From NCBI RefSeq assembly GCF_022763525.1, contig NZ_JALEGG010000169.1, positions 1 through 34,306 of the forward strand: a DNA stretch of 34,306 nucleotides, written 5' to 3'. This document shows positions 1 to 8,600 of this stretch, one piece after another. The notes beneath the pieces were generated by a model that saw only the letters and a program-made list of their open reading frames with translations, was not told the origin of the DNA and did not search any database. Position numbers and translations under genes: made by a program. Source of the DNA: Acidovorax sp. GTDB taxonomy: Bacteria > Pseudomonadota > Gammaproteobacteria > Burkholderiales > Burkholderiaceae_C. Every line of letters starts with the position of its first letter. Position 1 is the stretch's first letter.

Positions 1-2
1 TT

Positions 3-74
3 CGCGCACCTCCTGTCGCCGGGCCCAGCCCCAGCGCCTTGCTGCGCCCGGGCCACGGCCCGGCGCTGCCCTGA
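3..74 (+). CDS. Possible 3' end of an upstream gene (partial)
   Basis: An open frame enters from the left edge and ends at a TGA at 72-74, nine bases before the next start codon. It is Pro/Ala/Gly-rich (ending GHGPALP) and too short to assign to a family. The tight spacing would fit an operon with the following beta-helix gene, but a 23-codon open frame in DNA this rich in GC can occur by chance. Confidence 0.25.
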   Translation, partial: RAPPVAGPSPSALLRPGHGPALP

Positions 75-83
75 GGAGTGTCC

Positions 84-1079
84 ATGCCCCCGTTTCCCTC
101 GGGCGAGATTTCGCTCGCCCGGTGCACCTGCGCGCACCGTCTTCCCGACCATGAGGCCACCGGCACGGCCGTCACCCACGCGGCTGTCGCGGCCACCTCC
201 GCCGACATCACCCGACAGTTCATCCGCGCCAAGCGGCCCTGCGCCGACGGCTACCGCTGGTACCTGCGCCGCCAGGAAGGCGCCAGCAACTACCAGGCGC
301 TGCTGGACGACCTGGTGCGCGAGGGCCGCGTGGACGACGCCTGCTGGATGCTCGACCAGTTCGGCCCCACCAACGACGTGCTGGAGCTGGAGCACCTGGA
401 GGCCGATGCGCTGGTGTTTGCCGGCAGCGTGCGGTGCGCAGGCAGCGCCGATGTGGATGGCGTGCTGCGCACGGGCCGCAGCCTGAGCGTGCGGGGCAGC
501 CTGCGCGTGGGCGGCGCCCTGACGGTGGGCGAGGACTTGCGGGTGTCCGGCGCCGCGCGCTGCAATGGCAGCGTCCGTTTGCATGGCGACGCGCGCATCG
601 GCGGGTCCCTGGCGGCGGCGCAGCGCATGCAGTGCGCCGCAAGCCTGCGGGTGGGAGGCGAGCTCACCTGCGCCGCCGCGGCCCACATCGCGGGCCACTG
701 CGCCGTGAGGCAAAACCTGCAAGTCGCGGGTGAGCTGGACTGCGCCGGCGGCATCAAGGTGGGCGGCCATCTGCACGGCGGTGCCGCCGTGCAGGCCGCG
801 CGTGGGCTGCAGGTGGCAGGCGATGTGGACTGCGGCGGCCACCTGCAGATAGGCTGGGGCGTGCGCGCCGAGGGTCACATTCGCGCCGCTGGTGCCATCC
901 GCGCCGGCGAAAGCCTGTGGGCTGGTGGACCCATTGCGGCAGGGGAAACCTATGGCGTCTACGCGGGATTGGCGGTACCGCTGCCCGACTGGCCAACGAG
1001 TGCCCGGGTGCGCGCCACCGAACAGCCCGCACGGCTGCTGAGTGGCTGCTGGACCGGCCCTGAGGAAGAAGCGCCATGA
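84..1079 (+). CDS. Hexapeptide-repeat beta-helix protein, bactofilin-like, function unknown
   Basis: About 331 residues. Residues 1-105 look globular and include a YRWYLRRQEG segment and a helical DDLVREGRVDDACWML segment. From about 105 to 295 there is an unbroken run of hexads of the type G-x-L/V-x-V/A-x, as in left-handed beta-helices and bactofilins (DUF583), but roughly twice the usual bactofilin core length. Six cysteines (118, 160, 184, 196, 220, 250) all fall in one phase of the six-residue period. There is no signal peptide or membrane segment, so it is probably cytoplasmic. I chose ATG 84 because GAGGA lies six bases before it; a GTG at 78 abuts that GAGGA and is less likely. The stop overlaps the next start (ATGA), which suggests translational coupling. 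A scaffold or polymer-forming role is inference. Confidence 0.7.
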   Translation: MPPFPSGEISLARCTCAHRLPDHEATGTAVTHAAVAATSADITRQFIRAKRPCADGYRWYLRRQEGASNYQALLDDLVREGRVDDACWMLDQFGPTNDVLELEHLEADALVFAGSVRCAGSADVDGVLRTGRSLSVRGSLRVGGALTVGEDLRVSGAARCNGSVRLHGDARIGGSLAAAQRMQCAASLRVGGELTCAAAAHIAGHCAVRQNLQVAGELDCAGGIKVGGHLHGGAAVQAARGLQVAGDVDCGGHLQIGWGVRAEGHIRAAGAIRAGESLWAGGPIAAGETYGVYAGLAVPLPDWPTSARVRATEQPARLLSGCWTGPEEEAP

Positions 1080-1750
1080 CGCCGGCCCTGCACCCCGCGC
1101 GCCACCTTGTCTCGCCGCCCTCGGCCGCGCTGACGGGCGCAGGGTGGTTTCACCGCCTGGCAGCCGCGCTGACCGAACTGCGCATCGACGTGGATCTGTC
1201 GGGCCGCGATATCCAGCGGGAGTTCGACGCGCTGTATGACCGCATCCGTACCAACCACCGCACCCGCGATGCCATGCGCGCACTGCCCTTGCAGCTGCAC
1301 GGGCTGTTGTTTCGCGTGCGCGAGGCAGATGGCGAATATTTCGTGTATGCCATCGAGCCGCTGAACAACCGCATCGTGGCCTACACCGTTTTCAACCGGC
1401 TGGTCGAGGTGGACCGCCGCACCGACCGCCACCTGCGCGCGCCGCACACCAAGGTGGTGGACGGCTACCGGCGCATGGGCATCGCGTCGGCCATCTACCG
1501 TTGGTGGCTGGACTCTGGCAGGAGCCTGATCACTGGCGCACGCCAATCGGCCGGCGCCCATGGCCTGTGGATGGCCCTGGCACGCCACTATGGATTGGCA
1601 GCCGTGCGCATCGATACCAACAAACGCCTGCAGCGCCTACCGCTGCCGCCGCCAGCGGGCTTCTTCAGCGCACTGGACACCCGGCTGGTGCTGCTGGGGC
1701 GCAACTGCCGTCCGGGGGACTTCCTGCACCTTGCCGACGACGACCGCTGA
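1076..1750 (+). CDS. GNAT-like acyltransferase, function unknown
   Basis: 224 residues. The first 60 or so are helical with no recognised motif. The middle (GLLFRVREADGEYFVYAIEPL, then AYTVFNRL) looks like the beta-strands of a GNAT fold, and VVDGYRRMGIASAIYRWWL around residues 127-145 resembles the acyl-CoA pyrophosphate loop (R/Q-x-x-G-x-G/A) and its following helix. The next segment, GARQSAGAHGLWMALARHYG, fits the last helix. The gene overlaps the beta-helix gene by four bases, so the two are probably made together. It converges on the sensor-domain gene with only 30 bases between them. The substrate is unknown, and a degenerate GNAT without catalytic activity is possible. Confidence 0.55.
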   Translation: MTPALHPARHLVSPPSAALTGAGWFHRLAAALTELRIDVDLSGRDIQREFDALYDRIRTNHRTRDAMRALPLQLHGLLFRVREADGEYFVYAIEPLNNRIVAYTVFNRLVEVDRRTDRHLRAPHTKVVDGYRRMGIASAIYRWWLDSGRSLITGARQSAGAHGLWMALARHYGLAAVRIDTNKRLQRLPLPPPAGFFSALDTRLVLLGRNCRPGDFLHLADDDR

Positions 1751-1780
1751 CCGGCTGACCCGTTTCCTGGCGACGCGGCC

Positions 1781-2623
1781 TTACCCCAGCACTTCCCGCA
1801 GTGCCACCTCGTACTGGCCGGTGAGCTTGTCCATCACCGACAGCAGCCGCTCGCTGGTGGTGGCGACCGCGCTGAGCCCCGCATCGTCAGCGGGGCGGCG
1901 CAGCGCGGATTCGAAGAACAGCCATTGCGAGTCGGCCAGCTCCAGTTCGTTGCGGATGGCAGGGGTGGACACCGGGGCCGCCTTCAAGGCCTGCAGCGCC
2001 TGCCGGAAATCGGCCGCATCGGACGACAGCTGCGCCTGCACGACCTTGAAGTCGACCTTGGCAGCGTTCAGGAAATAGTTCTTGGCCAGGCGCTGCGAGA
2101 GCATGCGCTGGCGGCCCGCCAGGTTCACCAGCCGCGCACTGGGCGCCTGGGCCATTTTTTCGATGGCTTCCGTGACGGCCTGGGCAATCAGCAGCGTGCG
2201 ATCGGACTGCTCGGACGCCGCGACCACCAGGGCCGTGGTGGTCGCGGGCGCGGTAGTCATCTGATTGAGCAAGGCGAACTGTTTTTGCACTTCTGCCAGT
2301 TGCCGCCCCACCTCTGCAGGCCATTGGCCCGACTGCATGCCCTTGGCCAGTTCGCCGCTGCCCGACTGCACCATCTTGCGGGCCAGCCCCATCACATCCA
2401 GCGCCGCTGCAGGCAGCACCTGCAGGTACTGCTGGCAATAGGCCTTGGCCATGCGCTGCGACAGCGCCCGGAACCAGCCCGCGTAGTTGATGGCGCCCGA
2501 CAACCCCATCTGTGCCTGCGCCCCATTGGCCCAGGTGGGCAGCAGGATGCCTGCGGCAACCCACTGGACAGCCACACGGCGCTGGCACGGCATGGCATCG
2601 GCTGAAAATTCGCGCGTCAACAT
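1781..2623 (-). CDS. Secreted PilJ/NarX-type sensor-domain protein
   Basis: 280 residues with a signal peptide (basic N-terminus, VAVQWVAAGILLP core, cleavage probably after ANGAQA), so exported to the periplasm. The mature protein contains two related segments: NYAGWFRALSQRMAKAYCQ near its start and NLAGRQRMLSQRLAKNYF in the middle. They match the type IV pili methyl-accepting transducer N-terminal domain (PF13675) also found in the nitrate sensors NarX and NarQ. No kinase, HAMP or transmembrane part follows, so it is a stand-alone periplasmic domain. Start: ATG 2623 has AGGAG five bases upstream; an in-frame longer version (to 2677) has no such site. It is divergent from moaA across an FNR-like site. 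A nitrate or nitrite ligand is inference from family and location. Confidence 0.75.
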   Translation of the reverse strand: MLTREFSADAMPCQRRVAVQWVAAGILLPTWANGAQAQMGLSGAINYAGWFRALSQRMAKAYCQQYLQVLPAAALDVMGLARKMVQSGSGELAKGMQSGQWPAEVGRQLAEVQKQFALLNQMTTAPATTTALVVAASEQSDRTLLIAQAVTEAIEKMAQAPSARLVNLAGRQRMLSQRLAKNYFLNAAKVDFKVVQAQLSSDAADFRQALQALKAAPVSTPAIRNELELADSQWLFFESALRRPADDAGLSAVATTSERLLSVMDKLTGQYEVALREVLG

Positions 2624-2739
2624 GAAAACTCCTGAAATTGGCCGTTCCATTGTTGCAACGCAGCAGATCCGGGGCACTGCGCCATGTCAAAAACAGGCTG
2701 CTGCGCGGACCAGGGCTTGTGAACAGGCCCGAGCAAAAC

Positions 2740-2753
2740 TTGACCGCGATCAA
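2740..2753. promoter_or_regulatory. Putative FNR/Anr-type binding site
   Basis: TTGACCGCGATCAA matches the FNR/Anr/Dnr consensus TTGAT-N4-ATCAA at nine of ten specified bases. It lies between the divergent sensor-domain gene (start 2623) and moaA (start 2809), at a spacing usable for either. I do not see a convincing -10 element at the classical -41.5 distance on either side. A weak CAAAAT at 2797-2802 would put the moaA transcript start at its ATG and the site near -61. Confidence 0.55.
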
Positions 2754-2808
2754 CTCACGGCGCAGGGGCATCACCCCGTGCGCAAGCCCCTTGCGGCAAA
2801 ATCGCAGC

Positions 2809-3945
2809 ATGGCCGAACGAGTGATCCCCCTGGTGGACCAACGCCTCGCTGCTCTGGCAGCGAAGGTGCCCGCACGAGCCGTGCCGCCCACCGGCCTGCT
2901 CACCGACACCCGTGGCCGCCCGCTGCGCGACCTGCGTATCAGCGTGACAGACCGCTGCAACTTCCGCTGCAACTACTGCATGCCCAAGGAAGTGTTCGAC
3001 AAGGACTACCCCTACCTGCCCCACGGCGCCCTGCTGAGCTTTGAAGAGATCACGCGGCTGGCAAAGCTCTTCCTGGCCCATGGCGTGCGCAAGATCCGCC
3101 TGACCGGCGGCGAGCCCCTGCTGCGCAAGAACCTCGAAGAGCTCGTGGCGCAGCTGGCCGAGCTGCGCACCGTGGACGGCGTGGCGCCCGATCTCACGCT
3201 GACCACCAACGGATCGCTGCTGGCGCGCAAGGCGCGGGCGCTGAAGGACGCAGGCCTCAACCGCGTGACCGTGAGCCTGGACGGTCTGGATGACGAGGTG
3301 TTCCGCCGCATGAACGATGTGGACTTTCCGGTGGCTGACGTGCTGGCGGGCATCGAGGCCGCGCACGCGGCGGGCCTGTCGCACATCAAGGTCAACATGG
3401 TTGTCAAGCGCGGCACCAACGAGCACGAAATCTTGCCCATGGCGCGCCACTTTCGCGGCACGGGCACCACGCTGCGTTTCATCGAATACATGGACGTGGG
3501 CGCCACCAACGGCTGGCGCATGGACGAGGTGCTGCCTTCCGCCGAGCTCATCGAGCGCCTGCGCGCCGAGCTGCCGCTGGTGCAGCTCGACCCCAGCAGC
3601 CCTGGCGAAACCGCCGAGCGCTGGGGCTACGCCAATGCCCAGGGCCAATACGACCCCGCCCTGGGCGAGGTGGGCGTGATCAGCAGCGTGACCCAGGCCT
3701 TTTGCCACGACTGCAACCGCGCGCGCCTGTCCACCGAAGGCAAGCTCTACCTGTGCCTGTTTGCGTCCGAAGGCTACGACTTGCGCACCCTTTTGCGCGG
3801 CGGCGCCAGCGATGAAGCCATTGCCTCGGCCATCGCGCCCATCTGGCAGCAACGCAGCGACCGGTACTCGGAGCTGCGCGGCAGCCTGCCTGCGGATACA
3901 TCCCAAGGCACCCGCCGAGTGGAAATGAGCTATATCGGCGGATGA
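2809..3945 (+). CDS. moaA: GTP 3',8-cyclase MoaA (molybdenum cofactor step 1)
   Basis: 378 residues. A radical SAM enzyme that, with MoaC, converts GTP to cyclic pyranopterin monophosphate in the cytoplasm. The N-terminal 4Fe-4S cluster motif is C50-x3-C54-x2-C57 ([13 protein letters not shown]), followed by [10 protein letters not shown]. The second, C-terminal cluster motif is C299-x2-C302-x13-C316. The protein ends in the conserved Gly-Gly (SYIGG) needed for catalysis. ATG 2809 gives a 40-residue lead before the core, usual in Burkholderiales; the frame is open further upstream but those codons cross the FNR-like site. No Shine-Dalgarno sequence is visible, so a leaderless or short-leader message is possible. 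It is first in the cofactor cluster moaA-mobA-GNAT-moeA. Confidence 0.95.
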   Translation: MAERVIPLVDQRLAALAAKVPARAVPPTGLLTDTRGRPLRDLRISVTDRCNFRCNYCMPKEVFDKDYPYLPHGALLSFEEITRLAKLFLAHGVRKIRLTGGEPLLRKNLEELVAQLAELRTVDGVAPDLTLTTNGSLLARKARALKDAGLNRVTVSLDGLDDEVFRRMNDVDFPVADVLAGIEAAHAAGLSHIKVNMVVKRGTNEHEILPMARHFRGTGTTLRFIEYMDVGATNGWRMDEVLPSAELIERLRAELPLVQLDPSSPGETAERWGYANAQGQYDPALGEVGVISSVTQAFCHDCNRARLSTEGKLYLCLFASEGYDLRTLLRGGASDEAIASAIAPIWQQRSDRYSELRGSLPADTSQGTRRVEMSYIGG

Positions 3946-3957
3946 AGATTCGGTACA

Positions 3958-4050
3958 CCCCCCTGAGCGACTTCGTCGCTTCCCCCTTCTCTCGCGCTGC
4001 GCGCGGGAAGGGGGACACAGCCCTCGCTGCGGGGCGGCCCTTGCTTGGCT
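3958..4050 (+). repeat. Double-hairpin interspersed repeat, copy 1
   Basis: Begins 12 bases after the moaA stop with CCCCCTGAGCGACTTCGTCG. The first hairpin is AGCGAC/GTCGCT; the second is CCCCCTTC...GAAGGGGG with an inner CGCGC/GCGCG. It ends in a GGGGCGGCCCTTGC tail that reappears inverted in the copies at 22727 and 29050. It may act as a 3' end or terminator for moaA. The same kind of element occurs five more times in this window. Confidence 0.75.
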
Positions 4051-4099
4051 ACCCTGGTCTGGGCCGCGCTCGCATCATGGACCATCACCCTTCCAAGAC

Positions 4100-4738
4100 A
4101 TGATTGACACCCAAGACATCACCGGCCTGGTCCTCGCCGGTGGCCGCGGCTCCCGCATGGGCGGCGTCGACAAGGGCCTGCAGAACTTTCGCGGCCTGCC
4201 GCTGGCGTTGCACACCCTGATGCGACTGCAACTGCAGACCGGCAACGTGATGGTCAACGCCAACCGCAACCTGGCGGCCTACGAGGCGTTTGGTGCGCCG
4301 GTGTGGCCCGATGTGCTGGCCGACTATGCGGGCCCGCTGGCGGGCTTCCTCACCGGGCTGGAGCGTTGCGAGACGGCCTGGCTGCTGACGGTGCCGTGCG
4401 ATACCCCGCTCTTTCCTTTGGACCTCGCCGCGCGCCTGGCCGCCGCGGCAGAAGCCCAGGGCGCCGACATCGCCATGGCTGCCGCGCCCGAGGACGATGG
4501 CACGGGCCACACCACCGTGCGCACCCAGCCCGTGTTCTGCCTGCTGCGCGTGGGCCTGCTCGAAAGCCTCGTCGCCTTCACGCAGGCCGGCGGCCGCAAG
4601 ATCGATGCGTGGACGGCCCAGCACCGCTGCGCCATCGTGCCGTTTGACCAGCCGGGCGACAACCCGCAGGCATTCTTCAATGCGAACACGCTGGCCGAGC
4701 TGCACGCACTGGAAAGTGCGAGCGCCCCGCAGCCCTGA
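4100..4738 (+). CDS. mobA: Molybdenum cofactor guanylyltransferase MobA
   Basis: 212 residues. Attaches GMP to molybdopterin to form the guanine dinucleotide form of the cofactor used by DMSO reductase-family enzymes such as nitrate reductase. The nucleotide-binding signature [15 protein letters not shown] is at residues 12-26. DYAGPLAG and the metal-site segment VPCDTPLFP follow at the family's usual positions. Length is normal (E. coli MobA is about 194). It is separated from moaA by the repeat at 3958 and followed after 15 bases by a GNAT gene, so mobA, the GNAT gene and moeA probably form one transcript. Confidence 0.93.
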   Translation: MIDTQDITGLVLAGGRGSRMGGVDKGLQNFRGLPLALHTLMRLQLQTGNVMVNANRNLAAYEAFGAPVWPDVLADYAGPLAGFLTGLERCETAWLLTVPCDTPLFPLDLAARLAAAAEAQGADIAMAAAPEDDGTGHTTVRTQPVFCLLRVGLLESLVAFTQAGGRKIDAWTAQHRCAIVPFDQPGDNPQAFFNANTLAELHALESASAPQP

Positions 4739-4753
4739 TCACAGACCGCTGCG

Positions 4754-5316
4754 ATGAGCGCGCTCCCGCCCGCGGTCGCCAGTGCTGTGCTGATCCGCCC
4801 GTTGGTTGCATCGGACGCCGGTGCCTACAAAGCCCTGCGCGACGAAGCGTTGCGCACCGCACCCGATGCCTTCACCTCCGACTACGAATCCTCGGTAGAC
4901 CGCGATGCCAGCGAGTACGTTGCCCGCTTCGGCACCGTGGAATCGGGCCAGTTCTTCCTGGGGGCGTTCGATGCCGCAGGCCAGCTGGTGGGCTGCCTGG
5001 GCTGCGAGCGCGAGCAGCGCACCAAGCAACGGCACCTCGCGACGCTGGTGGGCATGATGGTCGCGCCACACGCCCAGCGCCAGGGCATCGGCCAACAGCT
5101 GGTCGCCGCCTGTGTGGAAGCCGCCCGCCGCGTGCCCGGACTGGCACAGCTGATGCTGAGCGTGACGGCTTCTAACACGCATGTCGTGCGCCTGTACGAG
5201 CAGGCAGGATTCCGCGCCTGGGGCCTGCTGCCCAACGCCATCGTGGTGAACGGCGTGGGCCTGGACAAGCTGCACATGGCGCGCGTGCTGACCCCTGCTT
5301 CCAACGACAGAACTTC

Positions 5317-5320
<4 letters not shown>
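4754..5320 (+). CDS. GNAT-family N-acetyltransferase
   Basis: 188 residues. A cytoplasmic acetyl-CoA-dependent transferase of unknown substrate. The acetyl-CoA loop is RQGIGQQL with the preceding strand TLVGMMVAPHAQ, and the C-terminal SNTHVVRLYEQAGF is the common GNAT motif B. It sits between mobA and moeA and overlaps moeA by four bases (ATGA), so translation is likely coupled. No established molybdenum cofactor role is known for such proteins; co-transcription may be incidental. Confidence 0.88.
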
Positions 5321-6672
<1,352 letters not shown>

Positions 6673-6747
6673 CGCGGCCTCAAGCCCCCGCCCGGCCGCC
6701 GCCTGCCCAACCCGCGCTAACCTGAAGCTCCACTCTCCCGAAACACC

Positions 6748-7074
6748 ATGCCCTACGCCGCACAGCACCTTGCCCAGCCCCCTTCCCGCGACGACGTGGA
6801 CCGCCTGAGCGGCGCCACGGTGGTCGAGTTTGGCACCCCGTGGTGCCCCCACTGCCTGCGGGCCCAACCTCTGATCGAAGCCGCGCTGAAAGACCGGCCC
6901 GACGTCGCGCACATCAAGGTCGAGGACGGGCCCGGCCAGCCACTGGGCCGCAGCTTTCGCGTCAAGCTCTGGCCGACGCTGGTGTTCTTGAAAGATGGTA
7001 AGGAAGTGGCACGCCTGGTGCGGCCCCAGGGTGGGCAGGAAGTACTGGACGCTGTGCGGGCCCTTGCAGCCTGA
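6748..7074 (+). CDS. Small thioredoxin-fold protein (CPHC active site)
   Basis: 108 residues, no signal peptide, so cytoplasmic. The active-site motif is C33-P-H-C36 in VVEFGTPWCPHCLRAQPLI, and the thioredoxin cis-proline region is LWPTLVFLKDGKEV. CPHC is the DsbA-type dipeptide and suggests a more oxidising couple than thioredoxin (CGPC). It follows moeA after 75 bases and may be co-transcribed. It is distinct from trxA at 31805. The substrate is unknown. Confidence 0.85.
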   Translation: MPYAAQHLAQPPSRDDVDRLSGATVVEFGTPWCPHCLRAQPLIEAALKDRPDVAHIKVEDGPGQPLGRSFRVKLWPTLVFLKDGKEVARLVRPQGGQEVLDAVRALAA

Positions 7075-7460
7075 GTCGTTTATTCCCTCGCCGAGCGAAG
7101 CCAGCGGGCTGGTGCGAAACGACGTTAACTCTTCGGGGAAATTGCCATCCGTGGTGCGGAAATGCAATGCATGCGACATGGAAATCTCGTTGCGCGTGCC
7201 ACGGTACATCTCGTGCCACCGGGCTTTAGATTCTGCTGATGGCAGGAACTGAGCTTTAACCAAGCCACGGCGCCAACGCTGAAACGATGACCCATCGGCC
7301 AAGGCAGCCGCTCACAAAATCGCCAACGAGCGGGGCGCAACTCGACTGAGCCTTCGGCTGTTCTAGCGCGCCTCTGATACGCTTCAATGGTCTTTTGGGG
7401 GTACCGCTCTTAGAACCTCCGGCCGCGCTCGGTATAGGCGCCTGGCTTGAGAGGTGCTCT
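7075..7460. other. 386-base gene-free stretch at the left end of a lower-GC patch
   Basis: Starts directly after the thioredoxin-like stop codon with an inverted repeat GTCGTTT (7075-7081) / AAACGAC (7117-7123) spanning 49 bases, possibly a terminator or a mobile-element end. GC falls visibly from about 7125 onward. No credible gene is present. A minus-strand open frame crosses it but runs on antisense through the thioredoxin-like gene. A weak promoter-like pair (TTAGAA at 7410, 17-base spacer, TATAGG at 7433) precedes the SMR gene. Confidence 0.5.
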
Positions 7461-7793
7461 ATGCGTGACTCAACCTTTGCTTGGCTTGTCCTGGCGGCCA
7501 GTGTGCTCGCTGAAGTCGGTGGAACAATTGCACTCCGCTACGCGGACGGCTTTACACGTTTTTTCCCTTCCATCCTTACTGGGCTTTGCTATTCAGCCGC
7601 TATCTGGCTCATGGCCATCGCCGTGCGGCATATGGAAGTAGGACTTACCTATGCCGTATGGGCGGGAAGCGGAACCGCTTTGACCGCGTTGCTGGGAATG
7701 CTCTGGTTTGGTGAATCGGCGAGCTTCCTTCGACTGGCCGGTCTCAGCTGCATTGTTGTGGGCGTCATTGCTGTGAACTTGAGTGCTCGATAA
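7461..7793 (+). CDS. Small multidrug resistance (SMR) family transporter
   Basis: 110 residues, four predicted transmembrane helices, inner membrane. SMR proteins work as antiparallel dimers exchanging protons for cationic compounds or guanidinium. The essential membrane glutamate is E18 in helix 1 (WLVLAASVLAEVGGTIAL), followed by RYADGFTRF, matching the E14 region of EmrE. Helix 3 carries TYAVWAGSGTALTALLGM and the loop WFGESAS. ATG 7461 has GAGAGG upstream and gives the normal family length; an in-frame start at 7395 adds a non-membrane lead. I cannot decide between the Qac/EmrE and Gdx subtypes. GC is well below the flanking genes, suggesting transfer. Confidence 0.9.
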   Translation: MRDSTFAWLVLAASVLAEVGGTIALRYADGFTRFFPSILTGLCYSAAIWLMAIAVRHMEVGLTYAVWAGSGTALTALLGMLWFGESASFLRLAGLSCIVVGVIAVNLSAR

Positions 7794-7867
7794 GTCGCGG
7801 AACACTCGTTTTCAATGACTGACTCATGCTTCTGCGAAAGACTTCAAAGGGCCCGTAGCGGACATGT

Positions 7868-8377
7868 TCATTGAGGGTTTTTTGATCCTGAGTTCAGCTT
7901 TTCTGCAATCTTCCGCGCTTCTTTTAACTGGGTCGCTGCTGGAACGCGGTCGTCAGATGGGCGCCACCACAATGTATTTTTCTGAAGTGGCTCAAACACC
8001 CCCTGAATGACTTGCTTCACGCTACCGTCGATGACCACACCAAGCCCGATGTGTTTTTCAAATGAGCCTTGCTGTTGATTCTTCATATTCGCTGCGCCCA
8101 GCTCACTTATTCGTTGTGCCGCTCGTTCGCTTAGCTGAATCTCGACCACAGCCATTTTTCCATCGAGAAAAGCTCGTGCCTTCCGAAAGTCAGCAGGGCC
8201 GACCAATGGCTCAGTCGAGATGAACTTATAAGACGCATCGTTGGGGAAGGCAGCGGGAACGGTCATCCACTGCTCAATCATGAATGCGAGTCGAAACTCG
8301 ACCTGTGCGTGCGCCGAGACCGCTAGGGTCAGCCCTCCAACCAATGCGATTAGCTTGGGCCAGTGAATGGTCCTCAT
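7868..8377 (-). CDS. Small secreted protein resembling the SecD P1 head domain
   Basis: 169 residues with a clear signal peptide (LIALVGGLTLAVSAHAQ, cleavage after AHA), so periplasmic. The mature part includes VVEIQLSERAAQRISELGAANMK, then KHIGLGVVIDGSVKQVIQGVF. This strand-helix-strand order with a GLGVVIDG-V ending resembles the head of the SecD P1 domain, which in SecD is fused to membrane segments that are absent here. It is AAGAGA-preceded and convergent with the SMR gene, in the same lower-GC patch. The likeness is from reading alone; the function is unknown. Confidence 0.6.
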   Translation of the reverse strand: MRTIHWPKLIALVGGLTLAVSAHAQVEFRLAFMIEQWMTVPAAFPNDASYKFISTEPLVGPADFRKARAFLDGKMAVVEIQLSERAAQRISELGAANMKNQQQGSFEKHIGLGVVIDGSVKQVIQGVFEPLQKNTLWWRPSDDRVPAATQLKEARKIAEKLNSGSKNPQ

Positions 8378-8552
8378 ACGTTCTCTTGCCTTTCCTGAAT
8401 GTCAGCTTCTGGCCGATTGCAGAAGTCTAGCTACTGCATACGTTCGCCTCTGCTTTTCAGGGAATCCAGATCGGGGCTGTGCTCCTCACCGGCCGTTCAG
8501 CGCCGTCCATAAAACCAACGTTCAGTGGTGTTCCGCAACTGCGTCTGAAGGT

Positions 8553-8583
8553 AAAGCAAGAAAGGGCCCTCTCGAGCCCCTTC
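8553..8583 (-). terminator. Possible terminator of the RND operon
   Basis: Read on the minus strand, AAGGGGCTC-GA-GAGGGCCCTT forms a stem of about eight pairs with one bulge, followed by TTCTTGCTTT. It lies 18 bases past the stop of the RND gene. The region 8378-8600 holds no gene that I can support. Confidence 0.5.
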
Positions 8584-8600
8584 GTTGTGTTTTCGCGTGA

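Noticed and set aside
7075-7867. SMR gene as an integron cassette
   Set aside because: SMR genes often travel this way, but I found no paired GTTRRRY/RYYYAAC core sites with an attC-like structure after the gene and no integrase.
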